A stretch of 60,331 bases of DNA. Source: an uncultured Clostridia bacterium. Its GTDB lineage: Bacteria > Bacillota > Clostridia > UBA1381. The stretch is from contig CANRKO010000009.1 in NCBI GenBank assembly GCA_947631235.1, positions 1 through 60,331 on the forward strand. Direction: 5' to 3'. The position numbers and the translations under genes are program-made. Below the pieces are notes generated by a model. That model saw only the letters and a program-made list of their open reading frames with translations. It had not been told where the DNA came from and did no database searches. This document shows positions 25,785-33,032 of this stretch, piece after piece (positions within the stretch are counted from its first letter, which is position 1; every line of letters starts with the position of its first letter).

Positions 25785-25993
25785 TATTCATCACCTTCCT
25801 CTATCTCAACCAAAGTAAATTCACCGGATATGAAAAATCCGTTCTCGTGCGCTATTTCATGTAATTTATCTTCAAGTTGTTTTTTACGTTTCCTTGATAA
25901 CATTCTGTCAGCTTTTATTATTGCATCGCGCGCGGTCAGATCGAGATAACCGCTCGCGTTATAGTTTATATCGGGACTTCTGCTCGATGCCAT
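25784..25993 (-). CDS. Small hypothetical element protein
   Basis: 69 residues: MASSRSPDINYNASGYLDLTARDAII, a basic helical middle (RMLSRKRKKQLEDKLHEIAH) and a short C-terminal strand ending VEIEEGDE. It starts after AAAGGTAGGA and overlaps the next GTG by one base. Unrecognised; probably part of an accessory block conserved in related elements. Confidence 0.65.
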   Translation of the reverse strand: MASSRSPDINYNASGYLDLTARDAIIKADRMLSRKRKKQLEDKLHEIAHENGFFISGEFTLVEIEEGDE

Positions 25994-26001
25994 ATATATT
26001 C

Positions 26002-26217
26002 CTACCTTTCTTCGCCTTTCTCGTCGCGCACACGCTCTCGAAAATCCCTCATCGCGCGGCGCTTATTCTCAAAGTAATGCCCCCAATAATATCCCTTGTC
26101 CTCGTCATGTTTCCACGTTACATACGGACTTGGCGCGTTCTCGTTAAACCCCACCACAATACGCTTTTTGCCGATACGCTCGGATTGAAATATCACATAT
26201 CCTTGATTTTGTTCCAT
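26002..26217 (-). CDS. Small hypothetical element protein
   Basis: 71 residues: MEQNQGYVIFQSERIGKKRI then FNENAPSPYVTWKHDEDKGYYWGHYF and a basic helix ending EKGEER. The aromatic YVTWKHD...YYWGHYF core recurs in small proteins of conjugative elements, without known function. ATG at 26217 lies six bases after GGAGG, directly behind a terminator; the longer frame up to 26304 would run through that hairpin and has no ribosome-binding site. Confidence 0.7.
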   Translation of the reverse strand: MEQNQGYVIFQSERIGKKRIVVGFNENAPSPYVTWKHDEDKGYYWGHYFENKRRAMRDFRERVRDEKGEER

Positions 26218-26228
26218 TACAACCTCCA

Positions 26229-26270
26229 ATAAAAAAAGCCGATACCTCTTAGAATCAAGAAATATCGGTC
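26229..26270 (-). terminator. Intrinsic terminator after parB
   Basis: On the minus strand CCGATATTTCTT and AAGAGGTATCGG pair over 12 positions (two G-U) and are followed by C and seven T. The ribosome-binding site ATTGGAGG of the next gene begins immediately after the T-run. Confidence 0.85.
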
Positions 26271-27194
26271 TTATCTTTCCGGCTCGCTTCGACTGCGCGC
26301 CCATTTTTCAAGCAATTTCTTTATTGTGTCCTCCATCTGCTTCGGAGTATAGCTTTTAGGGAAATACTTCCGAAGGCTGTCCTCTTTGAGTACGACGCGG
26401 ATTTTCTCCGGCTTTTGCTCCTGCATGATAGAGAGTACGACATTATCGTTAAGCTGTCCGTTCTCGGAAAACCGCCGCAGCTTTTTCGCCTGCTCGATAG
26501 ACGGCGGCGTTTCCTCACTGTTTATCGCTTTGACAACCTCTGCCTGCTCCCGCGAACCGAGATACGACAATTCCACCGCAGCATTGAGCGGTAATTTTTT
26601 CTCGTCAACCATATTCATTATCGGATCTATCAGTTCGGTTAGGCGGATATATCTGCGGATTTGGTCTTTACTTTCTCCGACTTGCTCTGCCATTAGTTTA
26701 TCAGAACGACCTTTTACATAATTAGTCGCAATTTGCGACGCATTTTCTTTTGACGGTCTGCCCGCCTTGCGCTTCATAGCTTCTAATTTCAGCCGATACG
26801 CATACGCTTTCTCGCTCGGCAATATATTCTCTCGTTGCAGATTACTGTCCACAAGCAAAATCGTCGCCGTATCGTCGTCAAGATTTTTCACGATAACGGG
26901 AACATTTTCAATTCCCGCAAGTTCACAAGCTTTTGCGCGCCTATGCCCCGATAATATCTCATAGCCGCCGTCCTTATGCGGTCGCGCGATAATAGGGGAT
27001 AGTACGCCGCTTTCCTTGATACTGTCAACCAGTTCGTCCATGCTCTCGTCGAGCAGTACCTTGAACGGCTGTTCCTCGAACGGCTTTAGCTCCGACAGCG
27101 GAACGGAACGTATTTCGTCCATATCTCGGCTATCGTCCGCTTTGAAAATATCATCGTATGATGTCAGACCGATGTTTACTCCTTGCCTTGCCAC
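26271..27194 (-). CDS. parB: ParB/Spo0J-type partition protein
   Basis: 307 residues. The ParB N-terminal domain is clear: VPLSELKPFEEQPFK, VLSPIIARPHKDGGYEILSGHRRAKA (GHRR of the CTP-binding motif) and NLQRENILPSEKAYAY. A helix-turn-helix follows (KGRSDKLMAEQVGESKDQIRRYIRL). It binds a centromere near the replicon and activates ParA. The gene overlaps the parA end by 44 bases, which indicates coupled translation, and ends -EPER ahead of a terminator, closing the rep-parA-parB operon. Confidence 0.93.
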   Translation of the reverse strand: MARQGVNIGLTSYDDIFKADDSRDMDEIRSVPLSELKPFEEQPFKVLLDESMDELVDSIKESGVLSPIIARPHKDGGYEILSGHRRAKACELAGIENVPVIVKNLDDDTATILLVDSNLQRENILPSEKAYAYRLKLEAMKRKAGRPSKENASQIATNYVKGRSDKLMAEQVGESKDQIRRYIRLTELIDPIMNMVDEKKLPLNAAVELSYLGSREQAEVVKAINSEETPPSIEQAKKLRRFSENGQLNDNVVLSIMQEQKPEKIRVVLKEDSLRKYFPKSYTPKQMEDTIKKLLEKWARSRSEPER

Positions 27195-27969
27195 TGTTTA
27201 TCACCTCCTTTGTCAAATTTTTGTATGCTTCAGCCGCTTTGCCGCTCTTATCGTAAGCGAAAATACTTTTTCCCGCCGCTGAAGTTTCGGCTGCGCGTAT
27301 TGACGATGGGATTTCTGTCTTAAAAATATTCAGATTTCTGCCGTATGTATCGCGTATGACCTTTGAAACATTCCGCGCGAGATTGGTACGGTTATCGACC
27401 ATAGTCAGCAGTATGCCGCCAATTTTCAAATTCGGGTTAATCTGCCGCCGCACTTTCGCAACTGTTTTCATAAGCTGCTCCAAACCTTTCGCCGGAAGAA
27501 ATTGCGCCTGCACAGGAATAATGACCTCGTTCGCCGCCGTCAGCGCGTTTATCGTCAGCATACCGAGCGTCGGAGCGCAGTCAAGCAGAACATAATCGTA
27601 ATTATCCTTGACCTGACCGATATACTCCTTCAATACCCGCTCGCGGCTCATAATATTGACAAGCGCCGTTTCCATGCCCGATAATTCGATATTCGATGGC
27701 ATTATATCAACACCCTCCGCATGACGCAGGATTCCAAAGCCGTTTTCTATCGGCTGTTCCTCGATAACCTTCTGCATCACCGTCGATAACGTAATATTCA
27801 TATCGTCGGGATTTTCATAACCGAGGCTTTTCGTCAAATCCGCCTGCGGATCGCAGTCCACGAGCAGTACGCGCTTGCCCTCGTTCGCAAGCCCGATGCC
27901 GAGATTGACGGCAGTAGTCGTTTTACCAACGCCGCCCTTTTGATTAGCGACAGCTATTACCTTGCTCAT
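27151..27969 (-). CDS. parA: ParA partition ATPase
   Basis: 272 residues of the Walker-type ParA/MinD family: deviant Walker A ANQKGGVGKTTTAVNL at residues 7-22, A' LLVDCDPQADLT, and Walker B YDYVLLDCAP. Short N-terminus without a DNA-binding helix-turn-helix, so type Ib. ATG at 27969 follows GGGGAGG, which lies in the last codons (RGGE) of the rep gene, one base after its stop. It segregates the element in its replicating form together with ParB. Confidence 0.95.
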   Translation of the reverse strand: MSKVIAVANQKGGVGKTTTAVNLGIGLANEGKRVLLVDCDPQADLTKSLGYENPDDMNITLSTVMQKVIEEQPIENGFGILRHAEGVDIMPSNIELSGMETALVNIMSRERVLKEYIGQVKDNYDYVLLDCAPTLGMLTINALTAANEVIIPVQAQFLPAKGLEQLMKTVAKVRRQINPNLKIGGILLTMVDNRTNLARNVSKVIRDTYGRNLNIFKTEIPSSIRAAETSAAGKSIFAYDKSGKAAEAYKNLTKEVINSGKARSKHRSDIIR

Positions 27970-27970
27970 T

Positions 27971-28882
27971 TTATTCACCTCCCCGTAAATCGTTATTAAC
28001 TCTGCTAGTCAGCGCCGTACTCGCGGTCAATGCCACATTGTACAACGCTGTCGTAAGATACGCCTTTGTATTGTGTATCTTGTAATACACCTCTCTGAAC
28101 TCCAACAAAAATGCCTCTAAATTGCTGTATGTTATCTGCCGATAACGAATCCGCACCAATTCGGCGGGTATGCTCTTGCCCTCAATCGTATAGTATGGCT
28201 CGTCCAAAAGCATAACGTCCGCCATGACGTTTACGATGTTGTCGATTATCTCCGTATCGTTATCGGCTATTAAGCTGTCGTATTCAATCTGTTCCTTGAT
28301 TTCAGCGATTGTTTTGTTGTATCTGTCAATCCATCTCGTATTGCTATGATTGATAGGATTGATTTCGTTCAAATCAGTATTATTTATATTATTATCATTA
28401 CATTTCGGTTGCCGAAAGTCTGCACTTTCGATTGCCGAAACTCTTGACTTTCGATTTCCGAAAGTCTGCACTTTCGATTTCCCGAAGTCTTGACTTTCGG
28501 TTTCAGAAAACCTTGAATTCCGCTGTGTATCAACAAACTTTTTCAGATAAACCTTCGCGGGTTTGCCCTGACCTTGCTTAACGCGCTCGATAAGACCAAT
28601 TCCCTTGACACAATCAAGCTCCGCAACGAGCTTTGTCGCCTTTTCCGTTCCGCATAGCATTTGCTCCATAATGTCGTTGACCGTGAAATATATGTACGCC
28701 CGATTTTGTTCATCAAACCAACCGTTTTTAACGGATAGGCTCATGCGGTCGAGCATAAGTCCGTACAGCAGCTTTGCGCTGTCCGATACGCGTCTGAACT
28801 GCGGCGACGTTACGAGTAGCTTTGGAATACGATAAAACGTAAACTGCTCCGCTTCGTTGCCATAGAAGTAATCTAATTGCAT
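27971..28882 (-). CDS. RepA_N-type replication initiator
   Basis: 303 residues. The N-terminal domain, FTFYRIPKLLVTSPQFRRVSDSAKLLYGLMLDRMSLSVKNGWFDEQNRAYIYFTVNDI, is the conserved RepA_N winged-helix initiator domain of Firmicutes theta plasmids (pAD1, pSK1 type). The C-terminal 100 residues are variable, as usual. The middle of the gene is built from 23-bp iterons (28405-28519), so the origin lies inside the coding sequence. ATG at 28882 follows GGAGGG; the longer frame to 28906 would start within the hairpin. It heads the rep-parA-parB operon. Confidence 0.9.
   Translation of the reverse strand: MQLDYFYGNEAEQFTFYRIPKLLVTSPQFRRVSDSAKLLYGLMLDRMSLSVKNGWFDEQNRAYIYFTVNDIMEQMLCGTEKATKLVAELDCVKGIGLIERVKQGQGKPAKVYLKKFVDTQRNSRFSETESQDFGKSKVQTFGNRKSRVSAIESADFRQPKCNDNNINNTDLNEINPINHSNTRWIDRYNKTIAEIKEQIEYDSLIADNDTEIIDNIVNVMADVMLLDEPYYTIEGKSIPAELVRIRYRQITYSNLEAFLLEFREVYYKIHNTKAYLTTALYNVALTASTALTSRVNNDLRGGE
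28405..28519. repeat. Five 23-bp iterons: replication origin inside rep
   Basis: Five contiguous 23-bp units start at 28405, 28428, 28451, 28474 and 28497. Each begins TTTCG[AG]TT and continues [GT]CCGAAA or a close variant, ending TCTTGAC or TCTGCAC; the fifth is degenerate. Because 23 is not a multiple of three, each unit is read in a different frame. RepA_N plasmids are known to carry their origin iterons within the rep gene. Confidence 0.9.
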
Positions 28883-28901
28883 CTTATTCCCTCCAATGAA
28901 A

Positions 28902-28928
28902 AACACTGTACCAAAATGATACAGTGTC
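28902..28928 (-). terminator. Hairpin with T-run in the rep leader
   Basis: ACACTGTA and TACAGTGT form a perfect 8-bp stem with a 9-base loop, followed by TTTTT on the minus strand and then ATTGGAGGG, the rep ribosome-binding site. It could act as an attenuator of initiator synthesis, a common way to set copy number. Confidence 0.65.
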
Positions 28929-28934
28929 TATATT

Positions 28935-29072
28935 TTATGTATAAAGCTTTATTCCGACTTCAATTTCATCGCCTTTGTCTATTTTCCGTGTGTCGCCTTC
29001 CGTTTGTGTGCCATACTTCTTAAACCGCTCTACAACTACAGTTTCAGCCAATTTTATATTATACTTGTCCAC
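28935..29072 (-). CDS. Possible 45-codon ORF at the element end
   Basis: An open frame from a GTG at 29072 reads VDKYNIKLAETVVVERFKKY and ends EIEVGIKLYT. The frame stays open back to the cotJC junction and is closed only by a TAG in cotJC sequence, so in a circular form it could continue into the opposite element end. There is no clear ribosome-binding site. It could be the tail of a protein split by integration. Unrecognised. Confidence 0.35.
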   Translation of the reverse strand: MDKYNIKLAETVVVERFKKYGTQTEGDTRKIDKGDEIEVGIKLYT

Positions 29073-29079
29073 CGTAGCA

Positions 29080-29280
29080 TTAGACGATTGATGTACCTAT
29101 GTCCGTTAAAAGACCCTTGCTCACCTTGTCGGGCATGGTGTAACGCTGTGACAGATACCTTACCGACGCGGCAAGTTCACCGTTCGGACCGCCGTACTGT
29201 GTTATAATGATATTCGCAAGACGGGGATTGGTATTTTTGATTTTTACGGGGTATTCGAGAAATTTCTTATATTCAAACAT
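29080..29280 (-). pseudogene. cotJC: cotJC, interrupted by the conjugative element
   Basis: Only the first 63 codons of this manganese-catalase-like spore coat gene are present; family members are near 190 residues. The read EYPVKIKNTNPRLANIIITQ, GELAASVRYLSQRYTMP and GLLTDIGT matches CotJC closely up to TDIGT; the expected continuation E-E-[LF]-A-H, with metal-ligand Glu/His, is replaced by S-I-V-stop. The ATG overlaps the cotJB stop by one base. The remainder should lie at the far end of the element. If the element can excise precisely the gene would be restored, otherwise it is a null allele. Confidence 0.88.
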
Positions 29281-29540
29281 TACTTATTTCCCTCCTTTTC
29301 CCAGGGCCACGGGTTATCGAGCCAGTTAAAGCTGTCCTGTTCGGGAATGGCGGACTGCATAAGCGGTCCGAATTTATCCTCGTACTCCGCTATGAGAGCC
29401 TTTTTCTTTGCGCTGAGAGACTGAAGGAGTTTAAACGCCTTCTTGTCGTCCTCGTGCGTGTCGAGGTAAAGCAGCATGTCATATTCCGCGAAATTGGTCT
29501 GCTGTATTTTTTTAAGCAGATTTAAAGCCTCCTCACTCAT
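29280..29540 (-). CDS. cotJB: Spore coat protein CotJB
   Basis: 86 residues matching CotJB: MSEEALNLLKKIQQTNFAEY, DMLLYLDTHEDD and the C-terminal FNWLDNPWPWEKE, where NPWPWE is diagnostic. CotJA, CotJB and CotJC are small components of the inner spore coat made in the mother cell. ATG at 29540 overlaps the cotJA stop in an ATGA arrangement, and its stop overlaps the cotJC start (TAATG), so the operon is fully coupled. A longer frame to 29711 is antisense to nothing but lacks a ribosome-binding site and overlaps cotJA. Confidence 0.93.
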   Translation of the reverse strand: MSEEALNLLKKIQQTNFAEYDMLLYLDTHEDDKKAFKLLQSLSAKKKALIAEYEDKFGPLMQSAIPEQDSFNWLDNPWPWEKEGNK

Positions 29541-29755
29541 CCGCGCACACCTCCCCATTTCTTGCACACCTTTCCGTACTCGTTTATATCCAAAGCAAGC
29601 TCGGGGAATATCGTACCCTGTTCGAGCGCGGCTGCGCAGTCGTAAACCGACTCCATCATCTGCACGGGAACATAGCCGTAGCCGACGCATCCGCACTGCG
29701 TCAGGTCGCACGCCGGAGCATTGTATTTATCGCTCAGCGCGGTTATCATTTCCAT
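29537..29755 (-). CDS. cotJA: Spore coat associated protein CotJA
   Basis: 72 residues: a short variable Cys-containing N-terminus, then YVPVQMMESVYDCAAALEQGTIFPELALDIN, the conserved CotJA core (the G-T-I-F-P-E-L motif). I use ATG at 29755 because AAGGAG lies nine bases upstream; the ATG at 29779 in the same frame has no such site. First gene of cotJABC. A perfect 14-bp palindrome AGACGTTTACGTCT stands at 29784-29797, just upstream. I could not identify a sigma-E/K promoter with confidence. Confidence 0.9.
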   Translation of the reverse strand: MEMITALSDKYNAPACDLTQCGCVGYGYVPVQMMESVYDCAAALEQGTIFPELALDINEYGKVCKKWGGVRG

Positions 29756-29783
29756 TTGCAGCATCTCCTTTTCTTTCATATTA

Positions 29784-29797
29784 AGACGTTTACGTCT
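29784..29797. promoter_or_regulatory. Palindrome upstream of cotJA
   Basis: AGACGTTTACGTCT is an inverted repeat (AGACGT/ACGTCT around a 2-base centre) immediately upstream of cotJA in the divergent cotJ-abfA intergenic region. It could be an operator for a sporulation regulator; no assignment is possible. Confidence 0.35.
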
Positions 29798-29860
29798 CGG
29801 TTTATATTATGCCCGCGCCGCAGAGTGGGTGAAAAAATCCGATAAATTTACATTCATATA

Positions 29861-29889
29861 TTGAAAAAACACCGTAGGCATAGTATAAT
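29861..29889 (+). promoter_or_regulatory. Promoter of the arabinofuranosidase gene
   Basis: TTGAAA (29861-29866) and TATAAT (29884-29889) with a 17-base spacer, 34 bases before the start codon. Confidence 0.85.
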
Positions 29890-29922
29890 GATACCGTCAA
29901 AAACGAAAGAAAGGATAACGCT

Positions 29923-31383
29923 ATGAAAGCAAAATTGAATTATTCCGAAAAACTCGGTAAAATCAGCAAATATATTTACGGGCAGTTTGCGGAGCATCTC
30001 GGACGGTGCATTTACGAGGGCGTGTACGTTGAGGACGACTCCGTTCCGAACGTGAACGGTATGAGATGCGACGTTGTAAACGCGCTTAAAGAACTTGAAA
30101 TACCTGTGCTGCGCTGGCCCGGCGGATGTTTCGCCGACGATTACCACTGGCGCGACGGCATAGGCGACAAGGAGAGCCGTCCGTACATGGTAAACACAAA
30201 CTGGGGCGGCGTGGTCGAGAACAATCACTTCGGCACACACGAGTTTTTTGAACTGTGCGAGCAGCTCGGCACGGAGCCGTACATCTGCGGCAACGTCGGC
30301 AGCGGCAGCGTGCGTGAAATGCGCGACTGGATAGAGTACATGACGTTTGACGGCGACTCGCCGCTCGCGAACGAACGGCGCAGAAACGGACGCGAAAAAC
30401 CGTGGAAACTCAAATTTTTCGGCATAGGTAACGAGGCTTGGGGCTGCGGCGGCGGTATGAGAGCCGAATATTACGCCGACCTGTTAAGACAGTACAGCAC
30501 GTACCTAAAGGATTACGGCGACGAGCCGCTTTACAAAATAGCGTGCGGCGCGGACAAGCGCGACACGGACTGGACGGACAAGGTTATGAAAAGCGTCGGC
30601 GGCAGGATGAGCGCAATATCGCTCCACAACTACAGCTTTGAGCGCGACTGGGATCATAAGGGCAGTTCTGTAGATTTCGACGAACACGGCTGGTACAGCA
30701 ATATGGCGAGCGCGTATCTGATGAAGGAGACGATCGCGGCGCACAAAAAGGTCATGGACGAAAACGACCCCGACGGCAAAATCGCGCTTATTGTGGACGA
30801 GTGGGGCGACTGGTACGACGTTTTGCCCGGCACGAACCCGGGATTTCTCTACCAGCAAAACACCGTGCGCGACGCGGTCGCGGGAATGATGACACTGCAC
30901 ATCTTCCACGAGAACAACGACAGAGTGTACATGGCAAACATAGCGCAGATGATAAATGTGCTGCAGGCTATGATTTTGACCGAGGGCGACCAAATCGTAC
31001 TCACTCCGACATACCACCTCTTTAAAATGATGAAGGGTCATATGGACGGCGAGCGTCTCGCGCTCGACTACGACGAAAAGCCGTACGATACGGATAACGG
31101 CAAAGCGGTAAAAATAAGTATGTCCGCGTCGGAGAAGGACGGCGTTATAACGCTGTCAGCGTGCAACACGTCTCTTACGGACGGCGAGGATATTGAAATC
31201 GAGCTGTCGGGCGCGGACGCGAAGAACGCGTCGGCTCTCGTTATCACCGGTGAAATGAATGCTCACAACACCTTTGACGAGCCGGATAACGTCAAGCCCG
31301 AAAACATGGTCGTGACGCTTTCGAACGGCGTGCTGTCGTTCAAGCTGCCCGCAAAAAGCGCGGCTGTTATCACGGTAAAATGA
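29923..31383 (+). CDS. abfA: GH51 alpha-L-arabinofuranosidase
   Basis: 486 residues, intracellular (no signal peptide). GH51 enzymes release terminal arabinose from arabinan or arabinoxylan oligosaccharides. Visible family features: [20 protein letters not shown] near the start, [19 protein letters not shown], the acid/base motif [13 protein letters not shown] (Glu in GNE) and the nucleophile region [11 protein letters not shown], followed by the C-terminal beta-sandwich. Length is usual for the family. It has its own vegetative promoter, starts after AAAGGA, and overlaps the next gene by four bases (ATGA). No sugar transporter is adjacent. Confidence 0.95.
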   Translation: MKAKLNYSEKLGKISKYIYGQFAEHLGRCIYEGVYVEDDSVPNVNGMRCDVVNALKELEIPVLRWPGGCFADDYHWRDGIGDKESRPYMVNTNWGGVVENNHFGTHEFFELCEQLGTEPYICGNVGSGSVREMRDWIEYMTFDGDSPLANERRRNGREKPWKLKFFGIGNEAWGCGGGMRAEYYADLLRQYSTYLKDYGDEPLYKIACGADKRDTDWTDKVMKSVGGRMSAISLHNYSFERDWDHKGSSVDFDEHGWYSNMASAYLMKETIAAHKKVMDENDPDGKIALIVDEWGDWYDVLPGTNPGFLYQQNTVRDAVAGMMTLHIFHENNDRVYMANIAQMINVLQAMILTEGDQIVLTPTYHLFKMMKGHMDGERLALDYDEKPYDTDNGKAVKISMSASEKDGVITLSACNTSLTDGEDIEIELSGADAKNASALVITGEMNAHNTFDEPDNVKPENMVVTLSNGVLSFKLPAKSAAVITVK

Positions 31384-31631
31384 CGGATAAATGTAAGCGG
31401 TGCGCAGTCAAAACGGCGTTGTCGGAGAGCGATATACAAAGGATGATCGACGAGGTAAGCGCGATGCGCGGCGTGCGCCTTATCGGCGGGGACGTGTACA
31501 AAAAACGTCTCGGCGTGTGCGGGGAGTGCGAAAGGCTTTTGTACGGCACGACATGCTCCGCGTGCGGATGCGTCGTGCGCGTTCGCGCATTGCTCGCGGA
31601 CGGAAGGTGTCCGAAGAAAAAATGGGGATAA
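31380..31631 (+). CDS. DUF6171-like small zinc-ribbon protein
   Basis: 83 residues with CKRC near the N-terminus and two further Cys pairs, CGEC and C-x2-C-G-C in [16 protein letters not shown], ending CPKKKWG. This is the pattern of the DUF6171 family of Clostridia, which looks like a small zinc-binding protein of unknown role. It is coupled by ATGA overlap to the arabinofuranosidase gene and overlaps comF by ten bases. Confidence 0.75.
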   Translation: MTDKCKRCAVKTALSESDIQRMIDEVSAMRGVRLIGGDVYKKRLGVCGECERLLYGTTCSACGCVVRVRALLADGRCPKKKWG

Positions 31632-32323
31632 CTTTTAAGAGGAATTTTATCTGCGTGTTCTGCGATGAGCGCGTAAGCAAGGAAAACGTGTACATAAAAA
31701 CAGGCGGCATATGTATATGCCGAGCGTGTTACGGTGCGCTTGTCAAAAATACGCCCGCGATGCCGTTCGAGGGCGTGGGAGATATTTCATGCGTCATATC
31801 GCCGTTTGAATACGGCGGTGCGCTGCGCGATACGATACTCGACTTTAAATTTCAAGGCTGTCACGCGTATGCCAAACTGTACGCCGAAATGATGAAGGAG
31901 TATCTGCTGTCATACGGCATATGGGATGATTTTGACTGTATCGTGCCCGTGCCGCTGCACAGCGGCAGAATGAGGGAGCGCGGCTATAATCAGTCGGAAC
32001 TGATAGCGCGTTATGTTTCGGAATACGTCGGACTGCCGATTCGTACCGACCTTGTGCGGCGCGGACGCGCCACGAAAAGACAAAGCTTGCTCGAAGGCGC
32101 GGACAGAATATCGAATGTGCGCGGCGCGTTCGAGTGCGCGGGCGACGTAAAAGGTAAGAGGATCGTATTGTTCGACGATATATTCACGACCGGCAGCACG
32201 CTCCGCGCATGCGCCGAGCCGCTTAAAAACGCGGGCGCGGAAAGCATATGCGCCGTGACCCTCGCCATGCACGCACAGCATAAATTACCGTGGATGGATG
32301 TATTAAATTCAAATATTCGTTAA
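31622..32323 (+). CDS. comF: ComF family phosphoribosyltransferase-like protein
   Basis: 233 residues. An N-terminal four-Cys zinc knuckle (CVFC...CICRAC) is followed by a type I phosphoribosyltransferase domain with the PRPP-binding loop IVLFDDIFTTGSTLRACAEPL and the ComF motif GYNQSELIARYVSEY. ComF is required for DNA uptake in naturally competent bacteria and may assist RecA-type helicase functions; presence does not show competence here. The ATG at 31622 overlaps the preceding gene. The longer frame back to 31400 is an overlap artefact. Confidence 0.9.
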   Translation: MGITFKRNFICVFCDERVSKENVYIKTGGICICRACYGALVKNTPAMPFEGVGDISCVISPFEYGGALRDTILDFKFQGCHAYAKLYAEMMKEYLLSYGIWDDFDCIVPVPLHSGRMRERGYNQSELIARYVSEYVGLPIRTDLVRRGRATKRQSLLEGADRISNVRGAFECAGDVKGKRIVLFDDIFTTGSTLRACAEPLKNAGAESICAVTLAMHAQHKLPWMDVLNSNIR

Positions 32324-32361
32324 AAATAAGCATATATTACTTTTTAAGAGAGGATATGCTT

Positions 32362-33030
32362 ATGAAACGAATATTTAACATTTTACTCGCAGCCGTCATG
32401 TGTTTTGCGCTTACCGCGACGCCCGCACTCGCGGTATCGCGTATAGGTTCGACGGGTCAGGAGGTCTCGAACATTCAGTCGAGATTAAAGCAGTGGGGCT
32501 ACTATAACGGCAGCGTAGACGGTATTTACGGGCAGAAAACCGCCGACGCGGTGAAGTCGTTCCAGCGGAGCAACGGTCTTACCGCCGACGGTATAGCGGG
32601 CAGCGCGACGCTCGAAAAAATCGGTCTGCCGTCTGGCTCGTCGTCATCGTCGGGCAGCGGCAGCAATTCAAGCAGTAACTCGCGCGACGTGACGCTTTTG
32701 GCGCAGGCGATAAACGGTGAGGCGAGGGGAGAGAGTTACACCGGACAGGTGGCTGTCGGCGCGGTTATTCTAAACCGCGTAAGGCACTCGTCGTTCCCGA
32801 ACACTATCGCCGGCGTAATATACCAGCCCGGCGCGTTTACCGCCGTGAGCGACGGACAGATCAACCTCACGCCGCAGACGTCCTGCTACAACGCCGCGCG
32901 CGACGCGCTGAACGGCTGGGATCCGACGGGCGGCGCGATTTATTACTATAACCCCGTGACCGCCACGAACCAATGGATACGCTCGCGACCGATTATAATA
33001 CAAATCGGCAAGCACGTGTTCTGTAAATAA
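32362..33030 (+). CDS. sleB: Spore cortex-lytic enzyme SleB
   Basis: 222 residues. A signal peptide (MKRIFNILLAAVMCFALTATPALA) leads to a peptidoglycan-binding domain (STGQEVSNIQSRLKQWGYYNGSVDGIYG...), a Ser/Gly/Asn linker and the hydrolase_2 domain (LLAQAINGEARGESYTGQVAVGAVILNRV, with catalytic Glu in GEARGE). SleB is a lytic transglycosylase that degrades cortex during germination. ATG at 32362 is eight bases after GAGAGG. The usual partner ypeB is not next to it; a small membrane protein gene follows instead. Confidence 0.95.
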   Translation: MKRIFNILLAAVMCFALTATPALAVSRIGSTGQEVSNIQSRLKQWGYYNGSVDGIYGQKTADAVKSFQRSNGLTADGIAGSATLEKIGLPSGSSSSSGSGSNSSSNSRDVTLLAQAINGEARGESYTGQVAVGAVILNRVRHSSFPNTIAGVIYQPGAFTAVSDGQINLTPQTSCYNAARDALNGWDPTGGAIYYYNPVTATNQWIRSRPIIIQIGKHVFCK

Positions 33031-33032
33031 TT

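Larger units (their letters stand above)
1..29091 (-). mobile_element. Plasmid-like integrative and conjugative element (right part)
   Basis: All genes from the window start to about 29,091 are on the minus strand and are conjugation, partition or replication functions: RepA_N initiator, ParA/ParB, ParM/ParR, MobC, MOB_P relaxase, VirD4 coupling protein, pilin-like and VirB6-like proteins, PrgI. The right border is set where cotJC homology stops, at about 29,091/29,092. The left border, recombinase and remaining type IV secretion genes (VirB4, VirB1-like hydrolase) are outside the window. The combination of a replicon and a full transfer set in an integrated state is what I infer; integration rests on the cotJC junction. 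Confidence 0.85.

Noticed and set aside
28405..28519. Possible CRISPR array
   Set aside because: The 23-bp units are contiguous with no spacers, and they lie within the rep coding sequence, so they are origin iterons.
1..29091. Prophage
   Set aside because: No capsid, terminase, tail or lysis gene is visible; relaxase, coupling protein and secretion genes define a conjugative element.
29736..30240. Genes in the divergent region beside abfA (minus-strand frame 29854-30240)
   Set aside because: This frame is antisense to the certain GH51 gene and has no ribosome-binding site.
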